Shown here one piece after another: positions 28,149 to 36,330 of a stretch of DNA of 37,158 bases (the first letter of the stretch is position 1; each line of letters starts with the position of its first letter). A program made the position numbers and the translations under genes. The notes under the pieces are model-generated. The model was not told where the DNA came from, made no database searches, and saw only the letters and a list, made by a program, of their open reading frames with translations. Origin of the DNA: a virus; IMG/VR virus record IMGVR_UViG_3300025736_000081, positions 1 through 37,158 of that record. One strand, given 5' to 3'.

Positions 28149-29693
28149 CTACGTAATTTCGGCAGAAACAGTCTGTTTCGGGTTTACGTAAGTCATCAAA
28201 GAAAAAATACGTGCCGGGGCAGAGCTACTCGAACCATTTGTCGTGTGTTCAATAGTGAAATAAATTTGCCTAAACCGCAAAGATTTTAAAAACTTCACAA
28301 AGATGCGGGTAAACGCAACACTCGTGTCAGTAACTGTCGTAGCAATCGGAGGAGTACCGCTAGAGGGGCTGCCCCACGTAAACGACAACTCATCCTGCCA
28401 CGTAGCACTGTCATACAACTCCTGCCACGTCGTCGCAAACACGTGAGAAATAACATACGCCGTTCCCGTAACACTGCCCTTAAACGAAGCATCCAAACCC
28501 CACCAAAACAAACGCTTATATATAGAACTAGCCTGATAGTTAAAGTTCTTCGTCTGAATGACACAATCCATGTTTTCTTGAACATCTGCATACTCGTCCG
28601 TAATTTGGAGCAAGGGGGCTACCCTAGTGCCCCCACTCGCTACAGCAATGTTTGAATGAGTCAAAACAATCGACTTATCTTCGCTATTACTACGCGGAAG
28701 CATTTTACACAACGACCCATACTCGTCAGACCGCCACGTAGTCCACGCCCGAGTTCGCAAACTATACACAAACATTTGGTCAAAATAAGTAAACACAATA
28801 CGCCGGTTAAACTCCGACACAGCATAATTATTGTGCAACCCCGAAGTAGCTGTAGAAGTGAACGGAGTCTTCACATTAATCTGATTAGCCCTATTATTTG
28901 TAAACTCAAACGCTTTATCGTCGTACATAAAATAAATGTAACTTTCAAACTGCGTAATCGCATACCGAGAATTCAACCCAACCGTAGGCACAACCAACGA
29001 CACTACCGCAGCTGCAGGGTCAGACGTGTACTGCAACCCATAAATAGACGCTGTACGAAAAATTAGCAAAGTGTTAAAGTACACCACCAACTGCACAATG
29101 TTTTGTCCGTCCCCCGTACCAATGTCCACAAAATCGTTAGTTGCCTGCCACAAAGAAGGGTCTGCAATAGTTCTAGACCTGTACAACCGAGTACCCTGGT
29201 TTGCACTATCCTTACCTTTAGCAACCCACAAACGGCCCTTAAACGCCACAATCAAATTACCCTTAGGCATATTACTGTCGGTAGTAAAACTACCTCCAGG
29301 GGTCCAATACCCGCCAGGGTTAGTAGAACCGACAGGGGCCGTCAACCAAGCTTTATCATCAAACTGTACAAACCCCGCAGCCGCAACGGTGCTCGTAATA
29401 AGAACCCAAGCAGTACCATTAAAATAATAAGTTTTACTGTCCCCATCAGAAGCCAACAAATAAGATACCGTCTCAGACACTTGATAAGTCCCCAAAAACT
29501 CGATATCCCCAGCAGCTTCCAATGGAAAATCAATGTCTAAATCTTCAATCGGGGGGCGTGACTTTAAAGACCCGTCAAGGTCTAATTCAAAATTTTGACA
29601 AACAGTGAGTTCGTTGTCAGCAATGGCTGTGGGGTCGCTGAACGTATTAAGGCCACCAACAAAAGGCCCTACCTGTATAGACGCTCCCGGCAT
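28149..29693 (-). CDS. Beta-rich tail tube/stopper protein, podoviral nozzle-like (514 aa)
   Basis: Begins MPGASIQVGPFVGGLNTF with TTTAGGAGAGGC upstream. The N-terminal pattern GGLNT..DPTAIADNEL..CQNFELDLDGSLKSRPP is that of podoviral tail-tube B/nozzle proteins. The rest is repeated beta strands with many aromatic residues (FKGRLWVAKG, FNTLLIFRTASIYGL, YAITQFESYIYFMY), as in a propeller. It would form the distal tube below the adaptor. It follows the neck adaptor gene by eight bases, the order found in T7-like and related podoviruses. Confidence 0.7.
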   Translation of the reverse strand: MPGASIQVGPFVGGLNTFSDPTAIADNELTVCQNFELDLDGSLKSRPPIEDLDIDFPLEAAGDIEFLGTYQVSETVSYLLASDGDSKTYYFNGTAWVLITSTVAAAGFVQFDDKAWLTAPVGSTNPGGYWTPGGSFTTDSNMPKGNLIVAFKGRLWVAKGKDSANQGTRLYRSRTIADPSLWQATNDFVDIGTGDGQNIVQLVVYFNTLLIFRTASIYGLQYTSDPAAAVVSLVVPTVGLNSRYAITQFESYIYFMYDDKAFEFTNNRANQINVKTPFTSTATSGLHNNYAVSEFNRRIVFTYFDQMFVYSLRTRAWTTWRSDEYGSLCKMLPRSNSEDKSIVLTHSNIAVASGGTRVAPLLQITDEYADVQENMDCVIQTKNFNYQASSIYKRLFWWGLDASFKGSVTGTAYVISHVFATTWQELYDSATWQDELSFTWGSPSSGTPPIATTVTDTSVAFTRIFVKFLKSLRFRQIYFTIEHTTNGSSSSAPARIFSLMTYVNPKQTVSAEIT

Positions 29694-29701
29694 AGCCTCT
29701 C

Positions 29702-30358
29702 CTAAATAAGTTCGTAGACAGTGCCTTTTTCGTAAGTCATGTTCTGACTTAACATTTCGTTCTGACCCCGCTCGGCAATGCTGGAACTAAACTCGGCTTG
29801 CTTAGCCGCCATCATTTCAGGGTTTTCGTCCATCTCATAGGCACGCATAAGTACATAGTTCACTACATCAGTGAAGCAATCGTCAGGAACCGACAAAACA
29901 TCAGTAGTAGTCACTGTGACATCTGTCGGTTGTGCAAAATATCGAATGCTCATTGTGTAATCTTTGTTAGGAATAGGCCAAAAAGTAATATCCCCCGACC
30001 AGCTGTACCAAAACTGAGGAGCCCCAATTTCCAAACCTTCCGGGTCCGACAAAGAAATACTTTCCTCCGCCTGAGCAACACTGATGTTACCAATCCTGCG
30101 ACCATTCAAAGAAATACTTGCAACAGTATTAATTAAAGGGGTAACCGAAGTAAGACTGTACGTGGATGTGCCCGCCACAACCGAAATAGTTGCTGTAGCG
30201 GGGATAACACCAGCGGCTTCCGCAATTTCATTCTGGGCGTCGTTAATCCAGCGAACAATGTCAGCGTTTGTAAGTTGTACGCCGGACTCGTCACCAAAAG
30301 CACGTTTTACATAGTCGTAGATTTGTCCAACCGTTTTAGTAGGATTGCTATACGTCAT
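29702..30358 (-). CDS. Head-tail adaptor (218 aa)
   Basis: VGQIYDYVKRAFGDESGVQLTN with NADIVRWINDAQNEIA is the helical entry typical of podoviral adaptor (gp4/gp11-like) proteins, followed by a beta region (ISVVAGTSTYSLTS...) and a helical end with Met and Glu. It would sit under the portal ring. ATG overlaps the gene before by four bases. Length (218) fits tail tubular A-type adaptors (190-220). Confidence 0.75.
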   Translation of the reverse strand: MTYSNPTKTVGQIYDYVKRAFGDESGVQLTNADIVRWINDAQNEIAEAAGVIPATATISVVAGTSTYSLTSVTPLINTVASISLNGRRIGNISVAQAEESISLSDPEGLEIGAPQFWYSWSGDITFWPIPNKDYTMSIRYFAQPTDVTVTTTDVLSVPDDCFTDVVNYVLMRAYEMDENPEMMAAKQAEFSSSIAERGQNEMLSQNMTYEKGTVYELI

Positions 30359-30825
30359 CGCTCAAACTTCTTTCCGTTATGGGTGACTGTGTGCTTCTTG
30401 TCGCGTCCACCGGAAGCCAAAAATTCGATATGTTCGAGTCTATCCTCAATATCGTCTTCTTGCCTCTTCATCTGAAGTAATTGTTTTGCGTTCTCTTCAG
30501 CCTCAATCCGTTTCAAAACGTTTTCAGCTCCGTGACGTACCACGTCACCGTCAAACAACCACGCAACAATTTTGTGGGGCTCCTTCATATCCTCGGGCGA
30601 CAGGAAACGCACGATATATTCTGGCATATTGTCCGGTTTATCGAGGATAGCCCAAGGCTTTTTCTTTTCCTCAGGCTCCGTTCGCTCTTTCTCGGGAATG
30701 TAAATTAGCGAATAAGTAGGTTTTAGGTCCTGTAACACCTGTGCCAGACGCACATGGTCTTCGCTAACAAACTCTCCAAGGTCAGAGTTCCAAATTTGAG
30801 CTGATTGTCCTAGTGTAATAGTCAT
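30355..30825 (-). CDS. Head-completion region protein (156 aa), unknown
   Basis: MTITLGQSAQIWNSDLGEF... An alpha/beta first half (YSLIYIPEKERTEPEE, YIVRFLSPEDM) and a charged coiled-coil C-terminus (LKRIEAEENAKQLLQMKRQEDDIEDRL). Weak Shine-Dalgarno. Proteins like this often lie between capsid and adaptor in podoviruses and may be internal or decorative. No certain role. Confidence 0.65.
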   Translation of the reverse strand: MTITLGQSAQIWNSDLGEFVSEDHVRLAQVLQDLKPTYSLIYIPEKERTEPEEKKKPWAILDKPDNMPEYIVRFLSPEDMKEPHKIVAWLFDGDVVRHGAENVLKRIEAEENAKQLLQMKRQEDDIEDRLEHIEFLASGGRDKKHTVTHNGKKFER

Positions 30826-30839
30826 GGGTTTATTTTAGC

Positions 30840-31079
30840 TTATTCGCCGGCTAAAGTACCCCAAGTCACCCCATCAGCGGGGATACCGGCATCACCGTTA
30901 ACCCAAGTGCTGGAACTAGATTCGTACACAAGTGCTTGACCGTTGGTAGGAGTAGTAATGTCTGCCGACAGAATCTCCTTACCCGCATTGTCAGAATAAA
31001 AGCGGTGCTCATAGTCTGCAAGGCTGAGGCCTTCAGGAAGTTCTGAGGCTGCTTGGTAAAAAACAAGTTTGTTTTCCAT
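30840..31079 (-). CDS. Small head protein (79 aa), unknown
   Basis: The real start is MENKLVFYQAASELPEGL at ATG 31079, with TTTAGGAGAAATA upstream; a longer frame start falls in the terminator. The sequence ends in a Gly/Ser/Thr-rich strand pair (GQALVYESSSSTWVNGD), which looks like a collagen-like or tail-needle-type linker used in decoration proteins. It is the first gene after the capsid terminator. Confidence 0.7.
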   Translation of the reverse strand: MENKLVFYQAASELPEGLSLADYEHRFYSDNAGKEILSADITTPTNGQALVYESSSSTWVNGDAGIPADGVTWGTLAGE

Positions 31080-31093
31080 TATTTCTCCTAAAA

Positions 31094-31138
31094 ATAAAGA
31101 ACGCCCTGACCCCATTATAGGGCCAGGACGTTCTTTAT
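31094..31138 (-). terminator. Intrinsic terminator after the capsid gene
   Basis: Ten perfect outer pairs (ATAAAGAACG/CGTTCTTTAT) plus inner CCTG/CAGG and CCC/GGG pairs around an AT-rich loop. On the minus-strand transcript TTTTTA follows. It lies nine bases after the capsid stop and should give extra capsid mRNA while letting some transcripts through. Confidence 0.75.
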
Positions 31139-31146
31139 GCGAAGCT

Positions 31147-32367
31147 CTAGGCTTCCGTGATGTCCGAAATCAGCCCGTGGCTGTTACGGCGGTCAGTACC
31201 AAGCTCGTGGTACTCAACCATGCGAGCGTAGTATGCGTCGTAATCACCATTGGAGTCACGAACCTGCTTCCACATTGAACCATCACGGTCAATGAAGTGC
31301 CAGTCTTCGTCACGGTAGTAAGTGAGCGCATCTTCGTTCACAAACCACTGCTTACCAATCGGTGCATCGGGGTCAGCTACGACAGGGATTTCTCCGCGGT
31401 CAGTAGTGAACGCGAGGCCAGAGAATCCACCAGTGAATTCCTGCGTGTTAACCGTCTGACGCAACTGCGAAAGAAGGTTGAAGTACGCACGGCGAACACC
31501 GAGCGACTGCAGGATAAGGGAGGTCGAACCACCCTTAACACGGATGTCATCTGCCATCTTAATCATCAGGCTCTCCGACAAAGCGCGTGCGGTTCCACCG
31601 TTAGCGTTAACGGAAGCTTTCCACTCAGGCTCAGTCGAGGGGTCGATGTTGTAGAGGGTACCGGAGTCGCTAATGATAGCGGCAAGACCAGTAAGCTCAC
31701 GGTTACCACCAGCAGCCACACCAGAGCCCTTGCGGACAATGATGTCAGCAGAAGCAGTAGCGGTACCGGGAGTAGTCGTGAAGGTAACAGTGTTGGCACC
31801 AGCGGTGAGGTCTACAGAGGACACAATCAACCCTGTGTTGTCAACGGTGTTACCCGTCTGAGTGTCGACGACCATACCAATCTGGAACAGACGTGCATCA
31901 GCGACAGGAACGACAGCACCAGTGTTAGCACCAGTAGCAACGCCAATAGCACCGTTACCGGTACCGTAAATCTGGCGGTTCATGTCCTTCTTCAGGTCGT
32001 TCTTCAGACCCTCAACCTCGTTGTCCAAAGCCTTAGCAAAAGCTTTAGCATCGGTGTCAGAGAGGCTGATAGCCTGCCCGGTCAACTGAACTCCACCATA
32101 GGCGTATTTCAGTCCAACACGAGCTGCAGCGTGTCCTTGCTGACCGGGGGTCGGCAAAGCCTCGGACTCGAAACGAGATCCGATACCGCTGTTACGGCGT
32201 GTGTGAATGGGGAAAGTAACATACTTTCCACCAACTTCGTTGGTGACACCAGAACCACTGCGAGTAATACGCTTCAGAGCGACAATTTCGTCGCTCAGCT
32301 GCTCGCGGATACGTCCCTGGTACACCTCCTTGAGATATGACTCAATAGTTGCAAGGGTTGCAGCCAT
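31147..32367 (-). CDS. Major capsid protein, HK97-like (406 aa)
   Basis: Start MAATLATIESYLKEVYQGRI, with an AGAAAGGAAAT Shine-Dalgarno that is one arm of a hairpin. A P22/HK97-type N-arm (RIREQLSDEIVALKRI, GGKYVTFPI) is followed by E-loop-like GSRFESEALPTPGQQGH. A Gly/Thr/Ala-rich Ig-like insertion lies at about 145-225, and an A-domain with LILQSLGVRRAYFNLLSQLRQ comes after. The scaffold gene is directly upstream. This gene has the most C/G-ending codons of the late block, as expected for an abundant protein. No fused protease is visible. Confidence 0.88.
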   Translation of the reverse strand: MAATLATIESYLKEVYQGRIREQLSDEIVALKRITRSGSGVTNEVGGKYVTFPIHTRRNSGIGSRFESEALPTPGQQGHAAARVGLKYAYGGVQLTGQAISLSDTDAKAFAKALDNEVEGLKNDLKKDMNRQIYGTGNGAIGVATGANTGAVVPVADARLFQIGMVVDTQTGNTVDNTGLIVSSVDLTAGANTVTFTTTPGTATASADIIVRKGSGVAAGGNRELTGLAAIISDSGTLYNIDPSTEPEWKASVNANGGTARALSESLMIKMADDIRVKGGSTSLILQSLGVRRAYFNLLSQLRQTVNTQEFTGGFSGLAFTTDRGEIPVVADPDAPIGKQWFVNEDALTYYRDEDWHFIDRDGSMWKQVRDSNGDYDAYYARMVEYHELGTDRRNSHGLISDITEA

Positions 32368-32373
32368 TTTATT

Positions 32374-32392
32374 TCCTTTCTGTAAGAAAGGA
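32374..32392 (-). promoter_or_regulatory. Hairpin covering the capsid ribosome binding site
   Basis: TCCTTTC (32374-32380) and GAAAGGA (32386-32392) are perfect arms around a 5-base loop. On the transcript GAAAGGA is the Shine-Dalgarno of the capsid gene, so a stable stem would reduce initiation unless opened. Compare the HTH gene at 1612-1632. Confidence 0.55.
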
Positions 32393-32406
32393 GATTAAAC
32401 CTTTAG

Positions 32407-33252
32407 TTACCGGCCTTGTTCAAGTGAAGAAGCAATAAGACTTTGCACATCGTTTCTTGACAACTTTCCGAGCGGTTTAGCCTGTTGTCCACCAGGCATA
32501 CCCCCCGAAGTGGGCAGCAATTTTGGGGCCGAATCTCCTGGTCGCGGTACTGCGCGAATTCGGTTTACTGTTTTATCGACATACTCATTAGCAACTTCTG
32601 ACAGTTTTCCTGCCTTACCGCTACTTTGAAGTTGAAACGCCGCCCGCATCAAAACTTCCCGCACATCGTCCTCCGAAAAGTCCGGGTGTGCTTGCTTAAG
32701 TGCGCCGATTTCCTGTTCGAGTACGGAATCTGCTTCCTGCTGAACCCTTACCTGCTCCTGTTGGGCAAGAAACTGCTGCATTTGCTGCTGCTGTTGCTCC
32801 AACTGTGCCAAGCGAGGATCTTCAGGGGCTTCTCCGTGCTCATCTGTAGCTTCTTCATCTACCGCATCCTGCATTTCTTTAGCAGTTTCCGGTAGTCGAC
32901 CATTTTGCTTTAGGAATTCACCTAGAGCGTTGTAGATAACTTCAGGTTCTGTGTCGAGTCTCTGAGCAATTGCAGAATAGTTCTGTAACTGTTCAGGTGA
33001 TCCCAACCCAGAATATTCCTTAAGCTGTTGATTTAACGAAGAAATACGAGATTCCGCATTCTTGTCAAAATTCTTAAGGTCATCCTGAATGCTATGGAAG
33101 CTAACAGGGTCGAGTTTTGTACGCAAAGACTCCCAAGCGGGATTGCCTCCTGAAGAATCAACTTCGGGAGATGCCTCCGCTGTTTCTACTGGCCCTGAAG
33201 AATCCGACACTTCCGGTTCTGTGTCAATCTCTGTACCTGTAGGTTCGTCCAT
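32407..33252 (-). CDS. Scaffolding protein (281 aa)
   Basis: ATG with AAGGAGTACAAA upstream. Acidic N-terminus (TDTEPEVSDSSG-like), helical and coiled-coil middle with Gln runs (LEQQQQQMQQFLAQQEQVRV), and a basic C-terminal helix (LGKLSRNDVQSLIASSL) for capsid binding. Gln/Glu-rich, no cysteines and placed directly before the capsid gene, as scaffolds are. No protease motif is present, so it is probably recycled rather than cleaved. Confidence 0.8.
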   Translation of the reverse strand: MDEPTGTEIDTEPEVSDSSGPVETAEASPEVDSSGGNPAWESLRTKLDPVSFHSIQDDLKNFDKNAESRISSLNQQLKEYSGLGSPEQLQNYSAIAQRLDTEPEVIYNALGEFLKQNGRLPETAKEMQDAVDEEATDEHGEAPEDPRLAQLEQQQQQMQQFLAQQEQVRVQQEADSVLEQEIGALKQAHPDFSEDDVREVLMRAAFQLQSSGKAGKLSEVANEYVDKTVNRIRAVPRPGDSAPKLLPTSGGMPGGQQAKPLGKLSRNDVQSLIASSLEQGR

Positions 33253-33338
33253 TTTGTACTCCTTATCGCCGTACCTCCCAGTGAGGCCCTAGCATTGTGG
33301 ATTTAGTTTACTATATTTAGTTGTTATTTACACACGTT

Positions 33339-33530
33339 CTAAGAAAGAGCGTGAATTGCATACGTCAAATCGTTGTAAGTCATTTTAAGGACTTCAGCGT
33401 TTGTGTACGTGGTTGCGTCGATAGCCTGTAGCTCAGTCTTAAGTTGAGCTATCGTCTTACGACCATAGTTTCTTGTAGGACGGTACTCCATTTGAGGTAC
33501 CGTGCTGGCAATAACATCAAAATCTGCCAT
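33339..33530 (-). CDS. Small protein after portal (63 aa), unknown
   Basis: MADFDVIASTVPQMEYRPTR... begins three bases after the portal stop with AAGGAG. The fold looks like strand-helix-helix with NAEVLKMTYNDLTYAIHAL at the end. Its position between portal and scaffold suggests a head-assembly factor. An 86-base AT-rich gap follows before the scaffold gene, with a TATAGT box (33309-33314) but no -35. Confidence 0.65.
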   Translation of the reverse strand: MADFDVIASTVPQMEYRPTRNYGRKTIAQLKTELQAIDATTYTNAEVLKMTYNDLTYAIHALS

Positions 33531-33532
33531 AA

Positions 33533-35710
33533 TTATACTCCTTGCGGTTGTTCAGGGGCCATATCGGGTACAGCCCCATTAGGTGCCATCATAGCACCTG
33601 CACCCATCTGAGGACCACCAATAGGCACTTCCATGTTATCCCCGCCAAGAGGGGGCCCACCCTCTTCCGTCCCATCACCAGGAATTGTTTGCAAGAACTG
33701 TTGCAACTGTTTCTGCTGCACAATCTGCTCGTGCATAGCCACGTGGTCTGCAAACTGCTGTTTAAGTTCGTCAGGCAAAATTTCGTACTCTTGTGACATA
33801 CGGAACTTGTTATGCGTTTCAATATGGACTTCGTGGACATCAAAATCATCGACAGGGACGATCAGCGGTGTCGGCATGTTCTGCAACTCTTGCATGATCG
33901 TAGGATCAGCCATAGCCTCCGGCGGAATCTGAGTCATCAATTCTTCCATAGCCTGCTGGCGAGCCATTTCCAAAACATCTTCTGTAAGCATTTTCATTTT
34001 AATGTTTTCTCGTTGCGCTTTACGTTCAGCCACATTGAGAGTGTCCATAATTTTCTGTACCCCGCCAATTTCCAACATGCGAGCAGCCGCTGGCTGGTCA
34101 ATGATGCCGACAGCAAACATATCCATCACACGAGCTTCTTGAGCAGCTTTAGACTTCGCAAAGCTAGAACCAGGCTCAATACGAATATCTGTACCCGAAG
34201 CAATATCGGCACCTTGCAACAACATTGTGTCGAAAGCACCATCAGCACCAATCGTGCGAATCTTCCGAGGAATGTCAACATACTGCACAAACAACTCAAT
34301 AGTTTGTATAGCAATCTTTTCCACACCAGCCTCAATACTCTGGAACTGTGGTGTCAGATACTGGTTAGACGCTTCCTGCAAATAAGAAATAGCGGTACCG
34401 GAAGTAACACCCGGAGGTGTGTCACCACGCGACACTTCCCTTTCACCAGAAATATCAATCCAGTCATTCAAAATACGATCCTGCTGCTCCAAATAATATT
34501 GAGGCAGCGGCGACAAAGGCAACGGCTGAGGCGGTGGCATGCCAGGCTTGTACTGAATCACCAAACCAGGCTCATTCGTCAACTTAGATGGAACAATAGA
34601 ACCCATTGGTGCGATCAGCTGAGGCTTAGCCATGCGACGTCCGGCTTCAGAAATTTCGGATCGCAACCCGTTGTATTCTTTCTGCAACTGTGACAAGTCG
34701 ACAATGGGGCTATCTGCGTAGAACGTGGCTGTGGGGATGTGCTCAAACTTTGTAAACGGATACATGTTGTGCCCGTAAGGAAAACCGTCTTTGTACACGC
34801 TGATCAGAATGTCGTCGACAGTAACGATGACGCCACCTTCGGGCATAAGTTTGTGTGCTCCGGGCTTAATCCACGTTTCGTACACAATCACACTGTCAGG
34901 TGCTTTGTTGTGCCCCAAGTTCAAATAGGCTTCATCCAAAATTTGGTTGGCACTGGAAACGCTGGGAGACAACTTAATATCACCCAATTCTTTGGCGAAA
35001 TAGTATTGTGCCCATTCGACAGTCTTTGTGTAAGCGTTAATAACAAAAGGTTGGTCTTCAATGTCTTGTTCGCGGATGTCGGGAACAAAAAGATGGAAGG
35101 GTGTGACGTGCCCGAACTTGATGTCCCCCATTTCACCAGAAACTTTGTCTTTACAGTAAGGGTCCCAATGTGTTTTTAGGAATCCGTTGCCGGTAACAAT
35201 GGTCCACCACGTTGCACGGGACACGTGCTGACGCAACTTTTTAGACTCACTAATTGATGTCCAGGCTTGTTCAGCGGCAAACGCAGCACGCTGGTCATCA
35301 TCTTCAGACGATGCGGGGATAGCTTGCGCCGTTGGAAAAGACGACAACATTTTTGACATTTCCCAACGAACATAAGACCTAATACGGTTAATAGTTTTAC
35401 GTTCGTGGTAGTAAGGCTTCCGAGGTGTAAACAACTTGTCTTTGTAACCGTCAGGAAAGTTACCGCGTGTCTGCTCAACCCAGTGATGCCCATAAAACAT
35501 TGACATGTTGTGAAACCATTGCAGCTGTTTTTGAGAACGAGCAGTTTTAGCTTTAGTCCATTCAGACTGTACCCAAGCAACTAGCTTGCGGGCTTCTTCG
35601 CTTTCACGGTACTTATCAAGGTTCAGCCCGTCTTCGGGTAATTTAATTACTGTAGAACTCTGGGTCAACCCCGGTGAGTTCTGCGAATAACTGTCTGGCG
35701 TCTCGGGCAT
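33533..35710 (-). CDS. Portal protein (725 aa)
   Basis: ATG 35710 has AGGAGAAGATTTAG upstream. Portal features: a helical clip start, NRIRSYVRWEMSKMLSS, TGNGFLKTHWDPY, and a wing with SQLQKEYNGLRSEISEAGRR and VSRGDTPPGVTSGTAISYLQEASNQ. These are the P22/T7-type podovirus portal signatures. The C-terminus has a Gln-rich barrel-like helix (MHEQIVQQKQLQQFLQT) and a Gly/Met/Pro tail. It forms the dodecameric ring for DNA passage. The start overlaps the preceding membrane gene by 68 bases. Confidence 0.9.
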   Translation of the reverse strand: MPETPDSYSQNSPGLTQSSTVIKLPEDGLNLDKYRESEEARKLVAWVQSEWTKAKTARSQKQLQWFHNMSMFYGHHWVEQTRGNFPDGYKDKLFTPRKPYYHERKTINRIRSYVRWEMSKMLSSFPTAQAIPASSEDDDQRAAFAAEQAWTSISESKKLRQHVSRATWWTIVTGNGFLKTHWDPYCKDKVSGEMGDIKFGHVTPFHLFVPDIREQDIEDQPFVINAYTKTVEWAQYYFAKELGDIKLSPSVSSANQILDEAYLNLGHNKAPDSVIVYETWIKPGAHKLMPEGGVIVTVDDILISVYKDGFPYGHNMYPFTKFEHIPTATFYADSPIVDLSQLQKEYNGLRSEISEAGRRMAKPQLIAPMGSIVPSKLTNEPGLVIQYKPGMPPPQPLPLSPLPQYYLEQQDRILNDWIDISGEREVSRGDTPPGVTSGTAISYLQEASNQYLTPQFQSIEAGVEKIAIQTIELFVQYVDIPRKIRTIGADGAFDTMLLQGADIASGTDIRIEPGSSFAKSKAAQEARVMDMFAVGIIDQPAAARMLEIGGVQKIMDTLNVAERKAQRENIKMKMLTEDVLEMARQQAMEELMTQIPPEAMADPTIMQELQNMPTPLIVPVDDFDVHEVHIETHNKFRMSQEYEILPDELKQQFADHVAMHEQIVQQKQLQQFLQTIPGDGTEEGGPPLGGDNMEVPIGGPQMGAGAMMAPNGAVPDMAPEQPQGV

Positions 35711-36056
35711 CTAAATCTTCTCCTGCTGCTAAATTCGGGTTTCGACTAGCAATTCTTTCCGCCTCAGCCTCGTCGGATGGGTCATAGTCCTGGTAACCAC
35801 TATAATCTAAAGTTTGATTCATCGCTTGAATTTGTTGAAACGCTAGTGGATCGCTTGATGCCACCAGTGCTTGCGCTTTCTCGTTCAACTTCGCCAACGT
35901 TTGAACCGTCTTGTGGTTCTCCTGCTGCTGTGTCTGAAGAACCTGGGACTGCTGCGCCAGCAGATTGTCCACTACCTTCTGGTGCCAAAGGTACTGCAGC
36001 ACCAGCAGTGTTAGTAGAATCAATGAGAACACGCTCGACAAAATTATTGACAACAT
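35643..36056 (-). CDS. N-terminally anchored coiled-coil protein (137 aa), overlaps two genes
   Basis: One membrane helix (LSIILSSVFSLILLTLLVLQYLW) then a Gln-rich coiled coil (QQSQVLQTQQQENHKTVQTL) and an acidic tail ending DPEFYSN. The ATG has AAGGAG ten bases upstream. Its first 257 bases lie inside the 176-aa gene in another frame, and the last 68 bases overlap the portal. Both frames look like proteins, so this is a genuine overprint candidate. Role unknown; an i-spanin-like look is noted but no lipobox partner is present. Confidence 0.6.
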   Translation of the reverse strand: MLSIILSSVFSLILLTLLVLQYLWHQKVVDNLLAQQSQVLQTQQQENHKTVQTLAKLNEKAQALVASSDPLAFQQIQAMNQTLDYSGYQDYDPSDEAEAERIASRNPNLAAGEDLDARDARQLFAELTGVDPEFYSN

Positions 36057-36330
36057 CGTTTTTTAGCTCCTTAATAGCTTCGTTATAGCCACGGTCATAC
36101 CATTCTTTTTCTTGTAGTTCGACAGAAACAGGTTTTGCTTCGTCGAATAGCCCAGCAAGCTGAGCCATTTCGCGGATAACGTCCACCGCAAGGTATAGCC
36201 GTCCCCGGTCAATTACTTTGGTGCTCATGTCAATACCGGTATCGATAAACGGTCCGACAGAAGTTCGTGTGATGTAACATACGCCGGGATCTTTAGCCGG
36301 TGCGTTTATTACTGAGTATCTACTGGTCAT
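35800..36330 (-). CDS. Head-region protein with low-complexity tail (176 aa)
   Basis: ATG overlaps the large-terminase stop (TAATG), with GGAGGATATTAC upstream. Residues 1-91 are compact alpha/beta (RGRLYLAVDVIREMAQLAGLF, EKEWYDRGYNEAIKELK). Residues 92-176 are Ser/Gly/Ala/Glu-rich and disordered; this part is read in another frame as the membrane gene at 35643-36056. The contrast suggests the tail is the newer, less constrained frame. Not recognised. Confidence 0.65.
   Translation of the reverse strand: MTSRYSVINAPAKDPGVCYITRTSVGPFIDTGIDMSTKVIDRGRLYLAVDVIREMAQLAGLFDEAKPVSVELQEKEWYDRGYNEAIKELKNDVVNNFVERVLIDSTNTAGAAVPLAPEGSGQSAGAAVPGSSDTAAGEPQDGSNVGEVERESASTGGIKRSTSVSTNSSDESNFRL

Noticed and set aside
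31297-32340. 347-codon plus-strand frame opposite the capsid gene
   Set aside because: Antisense shadow caused by strong codon bias in the capsid gene; Ser/Val/Thr-rich and without a start signal.
33263-33295. Ten-codon leader frame (MLGPHWEVRR) before the scaffold gene
   Set aside because: No Shine-Dalgarno, very short, and no repeated or regulatory codons; chance is likely.
35643-36330. Overlapping pair as an i-spanin/o-spanin (Rz/Rz1) pair
   Set aside because: The topology of the inner protein is i-spanin-like, but neither product has a lipobox, the genes are not next to the lysin, and the host is probably Gram-positive.
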